A stretch of 64,000 nucleotides of DNA from Enhygromyxa salina (GTDB lineage: Bacteria > Myxococcota_A > Polyangia > Nannocystales > Nannocystaceae): the NCBI RefSeq assembly GCF_002994635.1, contig NZ_PVNL01000031.1, forward strand, positions 25,980-89,979, in the 5' to 3' direction. Below, one piece after another: positions 31,207 to 38,793 of this stretch. Each line of letters starts with the position of its first letter. The first letter of the stretch is position 1. A program made the position numbers and the translations under genes. The notes beneath the pieces were generated by a model, which worked only from the letters and a program-made list of their open reading frames with translations, was not told where the DNA came from and did no database searches.

Positions 31207-32622
31207 ATGGACTGGGTCCTCGCGTTTTTCATTGGCATGGGCACGGCCCTGGTCGAGCTGCTCTCGCGCTACCGCGACGAGCCGATCAAGGTGATCGCAA
31301 CGAGTGAGTTCGCGTGGCTCTACCTGCTGCTCAACGGTGGCATGGCTCTTGGCGCCCACGCGATCTTGCTGGACACCGAGGTCACCACGGTCGACACCAA
31401 CGTCGGCCGCGCAACCTTGGCGATGGGCTCGGGCCTGTCCGCTGCGCTGGTTCTGCGGGCGCGGGTGTTCACGGCGCGGCTCGGAGACGAGCAGGTCTCG
31501 ATCGGTCCCGGCTACATCGTGGATCAGCTGCTCGGGATCATCGACGCACAGATCGATCGACGCCGCGCGCTGCAGCGGGTCTCGATCGTGGTCGCGCTGA
31601 TGGACGGCAAGGAGTTCGACGGCTCGCGGATCCACGCCAGCACGATGATCCTGGGCAGCCGCCAGAACCTCTCGCTGCAGGAACAAAAAGATCTCGCCAA
31701 CCAGATCCGCGAGGTCGAGGTCCGCAAGATCTCCGATCAAGAGAAGGCCTACGCGCTCGGCTTCATCCTGCTCGACTTCATGGGCGAGAGCTTCTTGAAG
31801 GCCGTGGCCGAGAAGCTGCCGAGGGTCGAGGAGCCGACCCAGGTCGTGCCTCATTTTGTCAGCGGCGGCATCACCGAGACCGGCTCGGGCATGGTCACCA
31901 AGCGGACCTGGGGCGCGTCCATGCCAGTCCAGCGGGCCAAGGTCGTGCGCGAGCTGCTGACCGGCGTCGCGCTCGAGGCCGTGCGCAAGCGGACGGTGGA
32001 GCTGCTCGACAGCGGCCAGCTCGGCACCAACGAGGATGAGCGCACGTTCTTGCGCGGACAGATCGCCGAGATCCTGGGCCGCGACAGCAGCGAGGAGGAC
32101 AAGGTGTTCGCCCTGGGGTTTGCCGTGCACGGGCTGTGGGACTCCGTTCGCTTTCGTGATCACTTTGGCGAGCTACCGCGGACGCTGGCCCGCGACTTGG
32201 CACGGGATCTGCCGGAGGACCCTGATCGCGAGCGGGCTCGAGAACTACCCCGAGAACTGCCCCGTGATCTGGCTCGAGCGCGGCCGCGCGATCAGTCGGA
32301 CGAGGCGCTGCCCAAGTCTGGGTCTGGGTCTGGGTCTGGGTCTGGGTCTGGGTCTGGTGTTGGGCGCAGCGAGCCCAAGGGGCGGGCGAGGGAGCGTGGC
32401 GGAGCGAGGCGCGGGACAGGGTCGACGCGCGCGCTCGGGCGGGGGCTGGAGGAGTCCCAGGATGACGTCGACCACGAGATGGTGGACATCAGCATGTCGG
32501 GGATGTCGGGGCTCAGCTTCGACGCGGAGGACTCGGGGTCGGACCGGCCGAAGACGGGCAGCCATCCGGCGATCAACGTGAACGCGGGGCCGCTCCCGAT
32601 TGCGAAGAAAGACGGTGGCTAG
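31207..32622 (+). CDS. Membrane-anchored protein with low-complexity C-terminus, unknown function
   Basis: 471 residues from ATG 31207, with AGGAG 4 nt upstream. Two hydrophobic segments (~3-20 and ~34-55) anchor the N-terminus. Residues ~85-330 form a soluble, mostly helical region in which a pattern repeats: an E-x-K-x-x-ALGF segment occurs near 182 (EKAYALGF) and again near 300 (DKVFALGF), suggesting an internal duplication. The C-terminal third is charged and disordered, with a Ser-Gly repeat. I recognise no family. It lies 20 bp before the next gene in the same direction, so the two may be co-transcribed. Confidence 0.65.
   Translation: MDWVLAFFIGMGTALVELLSRYRDEPIKVIATSEFAWLYLLLNGGMALGAHAILLDTEVTTVDTNVGRATLAMGSGLSAALVLRARVFTARLGDEQVSIGPGYIVDQLLGIIDAQIDRRRALQRVSIVVALMDGKEFDGSRIHASTMILGSRQNLSLQEQKDLANQIREVEVRKISDQEKAYALGFILLDFMGESFLKAVAEKLPRVEEPTQVVPHFVSGGITETGSGMVTKRTWGASMPVQRAKVVRELLTGVALEAVRKRTVELLDSGQLGTNEDERTFLRGQIAEILGRDSSEEDKVFALGFAVHGLWDSVRFRDHFGELPRTLARDLARDLPEDPDRERARELPRELPRDLARARPRDQSDEALPKSGSGSGSGSGSGSGVGRSEPKGRARERGGARRGTGSTRALGRGLEESQDDVDHEMVDISMSGMSGLSFDAEDSGSDRPKTGSHPAINVNAGPLPIAKKDGG
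32317..32358 (+). repeat. Seven tandem hexamers TCTGGG encoding Ser-Gly
   Basis: Six perfect TCTGGG units and one TCTGGT lie in frame in the preceding membrane-anchored protein gene and encode a flexible SG linker. The tract is prone to slippage in 6-bp steps, which keeps the frame. Confidence 0.88.
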
Positions 32623-32642
32623 CGACGTCGCTGCCGACTTCG

Positions 32643-33941
32643 ATGTTCTCGCTGTCCGCCATGGCCGAGGTGGCCGCGCTCAACGACGAGGCGAAGGTCC
32701 GCGCCGAGGCGCTCGCCACCGACTACCTGACCACCAGCGTGCCCGAGGCGACGCTGCGCGTGGCCAAGCTGCTGCTGCTGCGCGAGCCAACCTTTGCGCG
32801 GGCCGAGGCGCAGCTGCACAACCGCACGAACACGCGGCTCGAGCTGCTGGTCGAGCGGTTCATCGCCGAGGGCAACCGCTATCGGGCCTTGATGCTGTCG
32901 AACTGGGCGACCGCGAGCTTGGGCAAGCTGCCCTTGTATGCGCTGTTTCTCTACAACTCGGGCTACGGCCACAGCCAGGAGATCCTCGAGCATGTCTTGA
33001 CCAGCGAGCGCTGGGCGCCGCCTTACCTCAAGCTCGTGCTGCTCAACATGCTGCATCAGGTGCTTGGGCTCGAGCACAATCACCTGCACCGCCTGACCGT
33101 TGGGCGCTTCGAACGGCTGGCGCCGTGGGTCAATCGTCTGTTCCTCGAGCGCGACGCGGTGTTCGAGTGGATGGCTCGCAAGCCCCAGCCGGTCCGCTTC
33201 TACGGCGGCGTGACCAACACCGTGCTCGGCATGTACGACGACCTGTTCGCAGATCCCGAGACCGGGGCTGCGCTGATCAACCGGGCGGCCGAGCGCTGCA
33301 TCGATCTCGGCGGTGGCTTCAACACCTCCGAGATCGAGCGGCTCGTCGGGCGCAGCTTTGTGTCGGCCGATCTCATGACCCCACGCATGGCCGACTACGA
33401 CAGCGAGCTGATCATGCTGGACGCCTCGGCCCCGCGGATCCCCGTCGCCAACAACGCCGCGCGGCAGGCGTTCCTGGCCCGTCAAGATCGCGTCGAACAC
33501 ACCCGCTTCGACGTGTTCGAGGACCAATTCCCAACCGACGCGAGCTCCTACACGATCGTCTCGGCGGGGTTCATGACCTCGACCCTGCGCGCCCAGCCGT
33601 CCGAGAACCGCGAGGTCAAGACCGCGAGGCTCGGCACCATCTCGACGAGTGTGCACGCGATCCTGCGTGTCATGCAGCTCGTCGCGCTCGGCAAATCGGT
33701 CGATCTATTCACGATCCAGCGGGCCACGAGTCGCATGTATCGCCACAAGACCTGTCTATTGCAGTGGCGCAACGGTCGACTCGAGCGAGTCGTGACGACC
33801 GTGGATCCACGCTCCGCAAGCTGGCGTCGCCGCTACCAGGAGCACCGCGGCTTCCACCCCGAAAACCCCCAGTTCGGCTACCTCACGCGGCTCCCGCTCC
33901 CCGAACTCGGGCCCGCCAAACGTTCCAGCTCCCCCACATGA
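32643..33941 (+). CDS. Uncharacterised protein with a possible SAM-methyltransferase-like segment
   Basis: 432 residues from ATG 32643; an ATG at 32661 is an alternative. The N-terminal half is helical and resembles HEAT/TPR-like or DNA-alkylation-type repeats (TDYLTTSVPEATLRVAKLLLL). Around residue 218 a CIDLGGGFNTSE block followed by SADLM resembles motif I of class I methyltransferases, and ASSYTIVSAGFMTS could be a later strand of that fold. The assignment is weak. Its last 59 bp overlap the end of the convergent AGMO-like gene. It lies 20 bp after the membrane-anchored protein gene. Confidence 0.55.
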   Translation: MFSLSAMAEVAALNDEAKVRAEALATDYLTTSVPEATLRVAKLLLLREPTFARAEAQLHNRTNTRLELLVERFIAEGNRYRALMLSNWATASLGKLPLYALFLYNSGYGHSQEILEHVLTSERWAPPYLKLVLLNMLHQVLGLEHNHLHRLTVGRFERLAPWVNRLFLERDAVFEWMARKPQPVRFYGGVTNTVLGMYDDLFADPETGAALINRAAERCIDLGGGFNTSEIERLVGRSFVSADLMTPRMADYDSELIMLDASAPRIPVANNAARQAFLARQDRVEHTRFDVFEDQFPTDASSYTIVSAGFMTSTLRAQPSENREVKTARLGTISTSVHAILRVMQLVALGKSVDLFTIQRATSRMYRHKTCLLQWRNGRLERVVTTVDPRSASWRRRYQEHRGFHPENPQFGYLTRLPLPELGPAKRSSSPT

Positions 33942-35142
33942 CCACCAACACCAACGCGCCAATGCCCACCAGCACCCACCCCTGCAACCACAGCGCCGCC
34001 AACCACACCACCGCCCCCGCGACCACGGGCCCGCGAGCCAGCTCCATCCACTCGGCCCAGCGCTTGCCCTCGACCAGACCCAAGAACACGACGGTGCTCA
34101 TGACGATCGCCGTGCAGCCGGCCGCGCGCTGGCCCCACCCAAAGCTGGCCTCGAACATCAAGAACACCAGGATCAGCGCGCCAAGCAGCAGGTAGTGCCC
34201 GCTCAGGTACCAGACCAGCTCGGGCGCGACCTCGGGCCGGTACTTGTCTGACTTCAGCCGCTTGAGCTCGTTGGCGTCGCGCTCGACCCCCTGAGGCAGC
34301 CAAGCCGGGTGCGCGAACCATACCCACAGCTTGTCGCGCAGCCGCGTGGCCTGCCGCGCCAGCGAGGCCATGTGCTGGAAATAGTTGAAGTTCGTCCACA
34401 GCGGATTGTAGCTGTGCACAGGCACGGTCGTGCCATAAATGACGCGCTCATCCTCGGCTTCAAATGTGCCAAACATGCGATCCCAGATCACCAGAATGCC
34501 ACCATAGTTCTTGTCCAAATATTGATCTTGGACGCCATGGTGCACGCGGTGGTGGGAGGGCGTATTGAACACCCACTCGATCGGCGCAGGCAGCTTGCGG
34601 ACCAGCTCGGTGTGGATGAAGAACTGGTAGAGCAGATCCAGCGCGTACGCGGCCAGGAACACCTCGACGGGGATCCCCAGCAGCGCCAGCGGAATATAGA
34701 AAAAGAACCAGGTGATCGGCTCGAAGATCGGCTGGCGTAGGGCCACCGCCAGGTTGAAGTCCTCGCTCTGGTGGTGGACCCCGTGGACCGCCCACAGCAG
34801 GTTGATCACGTGGCTCTCGCGGTGCCACCAGTAGTACATGAAGTCGACGAGCAGCAGCGCGGTGAAGAACAAGCCCCAGGTGCTCTCGCCCCAGTCGATC
34901 AGCGCGTAGCGCTCGACCACCCACGCATACACGAGCAGCGGCACGAACTTGAAGAACACCTCGAGCACCTGAAAGACGGTGCCGCTGGTGACGTCGGCCA
35001 GCGCGGTGCCAAAGAAGTAGTAGCCCTGCCGACCCTGGCGCTTGGCGATCGCGGCCTCGATCAGGATCGAGGCGAGGAACAGCGGGACCGCGAAGGCGAT
35101 GGGGTTGATGCCGTGTTCTTCGGTCATGCGCAGATCGTTCAT
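33883..35142 (-). CDS. Alkylglycerol monooxygenase-like sterol desaturase/fatty acid hydroxylase superfamily protein
   Basis: 419 residues from ATG 35142; 35127 is an alternative start. The eight-histidine signature of the di-iron superfamily is intact: HRESH (107-111), HGVHH (120-124) and HRVHH (~199-203). The HTELVR and FNTPSHH blocks, the DKNYGG segment and the WDRMFGTF ending resemble eukaryotic alkylglycerol monooxygenase (TMEM195) rather than C4-sterol oxidases. Several C-terminal TM segments follow, as in AGMO. AGMO cleaves the ether bond of alkylglycerols using tetrahydrobiopterin. Myxobacteria make ether lipids, so ether-lipid turnover is a reasonable guess. It diverges from an alpha/beta hydrolase gene. 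Confidence 0.85.
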   Translation of the reverse strand: MNDLRMTEEHGINPIAFAVPLFLASILIEAAIAKRQGRQGYYFFGTALADVTSGTVFQVLEVFFKFVPLLVYAWVVERYALIDWGESTWGLFFTALLLVDFMYYWWHRESHVINLLWAVHGVHHQSEDFNLAVALRQPIFEPITWFFFYIPLALLGIPVEVFLAAYALDLLYQFFIHTELVRKLPAPIEWVFNTPSHHRVHHGVQDQYLDKNYGGILVIWDRMFGTFEAEDERVIYGTTVPVHSYNPLWTNFNYFQHMASLARQATRLRDKLWVWFAHPAWLPQGVERDANELKRLKSDKYRPEVAPELVWYLSGHYLLLGALILVFLMFEASFGWGQRAAGCTAIVMSTVVFLGLVEGKRWAEWMELARGPVVAGAVVWLAALWLQGWVLVGIGALVLVVMWGSWNVWRARVRGAGAA

Positions 35143-35219
35143 ACGCGATCTTTGCGGAGGTGTGCAGCGCCGTTCGCAGGTTTTCGCCTCCTGACCAGCC
35201 GCTGCTACATTGCGAGCGC

Positions 35220-36077
35220 ATGACCCTGGCTCATCAGCTCCTGACCATCGATGCGCAGAAGCCGGAGCGCTGGATGTTGTTCCTGCACGGGATCCTTGGC
35301 CGCGGTGCCAACTGGCGCAGCTTCGCTCGCAAGTGGCTGGCCGAGCAGGCGGCCGCGGGCGCGACCGACTGGGGCGCGGTGCTGGTCGATCTGCGCGACC
35401 ACGGCGACTCGCAAGACCTCCAGGGTGATCGCACGGTCACAGCTGCAGCCGCGGACGTGGTCGCGCTCGCCCAGTCGATCACTCAGACCGAGGGGGGCCG
35501 CGTGGCGGCGCTGCTGGGGCACAGCTTCGGCGGCAAGGTCGCGACCGCGGCCGCGCAGCAGCTGCGCGCGGTCGGACTCGGCGTCGACGCGCTGTGGATC
35601 ATCGACGCCCCCGTCGGCCCCCGCATCGAGCCGCGCGACCGCAGCACCGACGAGGTCATCGCGGTGCTCGATCAGCTCCCGCCCGAGTTCGAGACCCGCG
35701 GCGAGTTTGTCGACGTCATCGTCGCCGCGGGGATCAGCAAGTTGATCGCCCAGTGGCTGGCGACAAACTTGGTCGAGGTCGAGCCAGCGGCCGAGCCCAG
35801 GCGCTGGCGGTTCGGCCTCGATCTCGACCGGATCCGGACGCTGCTACAAGACTTCACCCGCGTGGATCTGTGGCCCGCGATCGAGGCCGAGGCCGCTGCA
35901 GGTGGACAGGTCACCCTCGTGCTCGGCGAGCGCTCCCAGGCGGTGTACGGCGACGAGCTCGCGCGCGCACAGGCACACGCGCAGGCCGGCACCATCGCGC
36001 TGGCCACGGTCGCAGGCGCCGGCCACCTGGTTCACGTCGACAACCCGGCGGGCTTGCTCGAGCTCCTGAGCGGCTGA
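35220..36077 (+). CDS. Alpha/beta hydrolase
   Basis: 285 residues from ATG 35220. HGILGRGANW near residue 24 gives the oxyanion segment, GHSFGG (~101) contains the nucleophilic Ser, and GAGHLVHVD (~268) carries the catalytic His. It is an esterase, thioesterase or lipase-like enzyme of the BioH/YbfF kind; its substrate is unknown. The gene is cytosolic by lack of a signal peptide. It diverges from the AGMO-like gene with 77 bp between starts, so both may handle lipids. Confidence 0.85.
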   Translation: MTLAHQLLTIDAQKPERWMLFLHGILGRGANWRSFARKWLAEQAAAGATDWGAVLVDLRDHGDSQDLQGDRTVTAAAADVVALAQSITQTEGGRVAALLGHSFGGKVATAAAQQLRAVGLGVDALWIIDAPVGPRIEPRDRSTDEVIAVLDQLPPEFETRGEFVDVIVAAGISKLIAQWLATNLVEVEPAAEPRRWRFGLDLDRIRTLLQDFTRVDLWPAIEAEAAAGGQVTLVLGERSQAVYGDELARAQAHAQAGTIALATVAGAGHLVHVDNPAGLLELLSG

Positions 36078-36169
36078 CCCCAGCTTGCACCGCGAGGTCT
36101 CGGGCGCGTCGGAGTGACGTTTTACCTCGGGCGTCTGTACACGGGCCGGACTGGTGGCAGAATCCCGGC

Positions 36170-36985
36170 GTGTCCGAGCGACTGTCCGAGAGCTTGCTGC
36201 GGGGCCGACCCGTCCCGGTCGACCGCCGACCGAGCAGCCCTTGGGCGTACTCGCTGTGGGGGATCTTGGCCGTGAGCGTGTTCGTGCTCTATCACGGGGC
36301 CGTGCTGCTGGTGTGGAACTCACCCGGCGTCAGCTTGGCCAAGAACTTTCACGACACCTTCTTGAGGCAGGTCAAGGCTCACGAGTACTTCCGCGGCACC
36401 AACAACACCCAGGGCTGGGACATGTTCGCGCCCAACCCCACGCGCATCAACGCGTTCGTGCACGTGTTCGTGACCGACAAGAACGGTGAGCTGTGGGACT
36501 TCGAGCAGGACATCTGGGAACAGGATCGCTACCCGTATTTCTTCTACGACCGCCGCGGCAAGATCAACCGGCGGATCGACGGCAAGAAGCACTTTCAGCG
36601 GATCTACGGCGCGTGGGTGTGCCGTGAGTGGGAGCGTCGAAACGCCGGCGAGGCTGCGATCTCGGTCAGCTTCGTGCGGCGCTGGACCACCGTCCCCGAG
36701 GCCGCCGAGGTCATCGCCAAGGGCGGCTGGAACCAGTGGGAGGCGCCGTCGCAGCAGCTCGAGCAGGAGACCATCACCTGCAAGACCGTCAGCCAGGGGC
36801 AGCTGCCCAACGAGCTGCGCGAGCGCTATGGCTTGGACCTGATCGACGAGGACAAGGGCTTTCGATCGATCCGCGAGAAGACCTGGTGGCACGTGCAGGA
36901 GGCCGAGCGGGTCAAGGCCGAGAAGACCGCCAGGGCCGAGGAGGCCGCCGCGGCGCGGGCCGCCAAGTCAGCCCAGCCTCGCTAG
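36170..36985 (+). CDS. Single-pass membrane protein, paralogue A of tandem pair
   Basis: 271 residues from GTG 36170. One TM segment lies at ~23-47 (SLWGILAVSVFVLYHGAVLL). The conserved extracytoplasmic part holds GWDMFAPNPTRINAFVHVFV (~84-103), FEQDIWEQDRYPYFFYDRR and a GRKINRRIDGKKHF-like stretch. The C-terminal tail is charged and helical. The W-x-MF-x-P-x-P pattern resembles DUF5819-type membrane proteins sometimes found with HTTM/gamma-carboxylase-like proteins; that link is tentative. It is about 70% similar by eye to the next gene, 33 bp downstream. Confidence 0.7.
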   Translation: MSERLSESLLRGRPVPVDRRPSSPWAYSLWGILAVSVFVLYHGAVLLVWNSPGVSLAKNFHDTFLRQVKAHEYFRGTNNTQGWDMFAPNPTRINAFVHVFVTDKNGELWDFEQDIWEQDRYPYFFYDRRGKINRRIDGKKHFQRIYGAWVCREWERRNAGEAAISVSFVRRWTTVPEAAEVIAKGGWNQWEAPSQQLEQETITCKTVSQGQLPNELRERYGLDLIDEDKGFRSIREKTWWHVQEAERVKAEKTARAEEAAAARAAKSAQPR

Positions 36986-37018
36986 TGTCCGCTCTCGCGC
37001 CATGGCACACTCGCCGTG

Positions 37019-37990
37019 ATGTCTTCTGCGCCCAAGCCAGCGCCGCTGCACGAGACCTTGCTGCACGCGCCGCAAGCGTTCGCCGAGCGCCGCGCGAGCA
37101 GCCCGTGGGTGTACCCGCTGTGGGGGATCTTGGCCGCCAGCGTGTTCGTGCTCTACCACGCGGCGGTCTTGATCGTCTGGAACGCCCCGGGCAAGGGCCT
37201 GGCCAAGGACTTCCACAAGAGCTTCCTGCAGCAGACCAAGGGCTACGAGTACTTTCGGGGCACCCGCAACAACCAGAGCTGGGCGATGTTCGCCCCCAAC
37301 CCCAACCGGACCAACGCGTTCGTGCGGGTGTTCGTCGAGGACGAAAACGGGCAGCTGTGGGACTACGAGCAGGACATCTGGGAGGACAACCGCTATCCCT
37401 ACTTTTGGTACGATCGGCGCGGCAAGATCAACCGGCGGATCGACGGCAAGAAGCACTACCAGCGGCTCTACGGGGCGTGGGTGTGCCGCGACTGGGAGCG
37501 CCACCACGAGGGCGTGGCGGCCAAGTCGGTCAGCTTCATTCGCATCCATACTCGCGTCCCGCACCCGCAAGAGGTCCTGGCCAAGGGTGGCTGGGATCAG
37601 TGGAAGGCGCCGCACAAGCAGACCGAGCAAGAGACCATCACCTGCAAGACGGTCGTGCATGGCCAGCTGCCCAACGAGCTGCGCGAGCGCTACGAGCTCG
37701 ACATCATCGACGAAGAGGCGAACTTCCGGCCGGTCCGTGAGCGGACCTGGTGGGACAAGGCCGAGGCCGAGGCCAAGCGGGCCGAGCGTGACGCCGAGCG
37801 GGCCGAGCGACGCGAGCGCTGGGAGGCCGAGAAGGCCGAGAAGGCTGGCCGGGTGCTCCCCGAGCCGGAGGATCGCAGGCCCGCGATCCTCGACGCTCGC
37901 GGCCCGGTGCGCGATCCAAGCGAGGTCGTGGACGCGCGCGAGCAAGCCGAGACCGCGGGCGCAGACGACGAGCTGCAAGAAGACCAATGA
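37019..37990 (+). CDS. Single-pass membrane protein, paralogue B of tandem pair
   Basis: 323 residues from ATG 37019. It shares almost all of the preceding protein: TM segment ~33-57, SWAMFAPNPNRTNAFVRVFV, YEQDIWEDNRYPYFWYDRR, the RRIDGKKHYQR stretch, WVCRDWER and TITCKTV. It differs by a longer Arg/Glu/Ala-rich coiled-coil-like tail (~245-323). The pair is a recent-looking tandem duplication. Its stop overlaps the ATG of the next gene by 4 nt, which points to a functional link with the AgmX-like protein. Confidence 0.72.
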   Translation: MSSAPKPAPLHETLLHAPQAFAERRASSPWVYPLWGILAASVFVLYHAAVLIVWNAPGKGLAKDFHKSFLQQTKGYEYFRGTRNNQSWAMFAPNPNRTNAFVRVFVEDENGQLWDYEQDIWEDNRYPYFWYDRRGKINRRIDGKKHYQRLYGAWVCRDWERHHEGVAAKSVSFIRIHTRVPHPQEVLAKGGWDQWKAPHKQTEQETITCKTVVHGQLPNELRERYELDIIDEEANFRPVRERTWWDKAEAEAKRAERDAERAERRERWEAEKAEKAGRVLPEPEDRRPAILDARGPVRDPSEVVDAREQAETAGADDELQEDQ

Positions 37991-38664
37991 GCACGCCATC
38001 AGGGATGTTGGTCGGCGGCCTCGCGCTCGGGCTGGTGCTCGGTGCGGCCGGCATGTTTGGGTACTCCACCTACCTCGCCAACGCGCCGAGCCTCGACTGC
38101 GGCGGCGGTGAGCTGTGTGGCGCGGGCACGGTGTGCAAGGCCGGCCACTGTGAGGTCGAGGTCGCCGAGGTCGAGGTCGAGGAAGCGCAGAACGACGAGC
38201 CGGAGCCGGGCAAGCGCAAGCGCAGGCGAGGCCGCCGCGGGGGCGGGGGAGGTGGCGCCAGCGCCGACGAGGGTGAGCTCGCGGCCGAGGGCGGTCCGCC
38301 GCTCGACAACGACAGCCACGTGCCCCGCTTCGACCTCAACAAGGATCAGAGCATCTCGATGTCAGATGGCACCGGGCGGCTCAGCGACGCGCAGATCGAC
38401 CGCGAGCTGGCCAAGCTCGACTCCAGCTTTCAGGCCTGTGTCCGCGACGCCGCGGCGCGCATGCCTGACCTCAACAGCGGCACGGTCCGCTACAGCTTTG
38501 GGGTCGACGGCAAGGGCAAGGTCACTGGCGTCAACGCCTCGGCGCCGGCCAGGCTGACCGAAGCAGGCATGGTCCCGTGCGTTCGCAAGGCCGTCTACGG
38601 CCACAAGTTCCCGGCGTTCGACGGGCCCGAGATGAAGGTCACCTCGAGCTTCGCGGTTGACTGA
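37987..38664 (+). CDS. Membrane protein with AgmX-like C-terminal domain
   Basis: 225 residues from ATG 37987, overlapping the upstream stop by 4 nt (ATGA). One N-terminal hydrophobic segment (~7-30) is followed by a cysteine-rich stretch (DCGGGELCGAGTVCKAGHC), an acidic and then Lys/Arg/Gly-rich linker, and a C-terminal ~95-residue domain. That domain holds two cysteines (FQACVRD and MVPCVRK) and a beta pattern like the AgmX/TonB-type C-terminus, similar to the protein at 22267. The Cys pattern of the N-terminal part resembles small disulfide-bonded modules. Probable envelope protein; function unknown. Confidence 0.68.
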   Translation: MSTPSGMLVGGLALGLVLGAAGMFGYSTYLANAPSLDCGGGELCGAGTVCKAGHCEVEVAEVEVEEAQNDEPEPGKRKRRRGRRGGGGGGASADEGELAAEGGPPLDNDSHVPRFDLNKDQSISMSDGTGRLSDAQIDRELAKLDSSFQACVRDAAARMPDLNSGTVRYSFGVDGKGKVTGVNASAPARLTEAGMVPCVRKAVYGHKFPAFDGPEMKVTSSFAVD

Positions 38665-38793
38665 CGCGCCGACCCCGGCCGCCCAAAGGGCAGCGCGGGG
38701 CCGGTGAAAACAGCTCGCTGCCAACGGTGAACCAGTCGACGACTGGCGCCTGCAAGCGGGTCAGAAGCCTGACCCGAGCTGAAAACGCATGGG

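Noticed and set aside
32600..34195. Alternative plus-strand frame of 531 codons overlapping the methyltransferase-like gene
   Set aside because: Its Arg-rich composition and later Thr/Pro/Asn-rich stretch look like a shifted frame; the frame from 32643 has normal protein character.
38665..38793. Possible terminators between the AgmX-like and ATPase genes
   Set aside because: Short GC stems occur (for example GGGTCAG and its complement around 38760-38777), but neither strand has a U-tract, so I did not annotate one.
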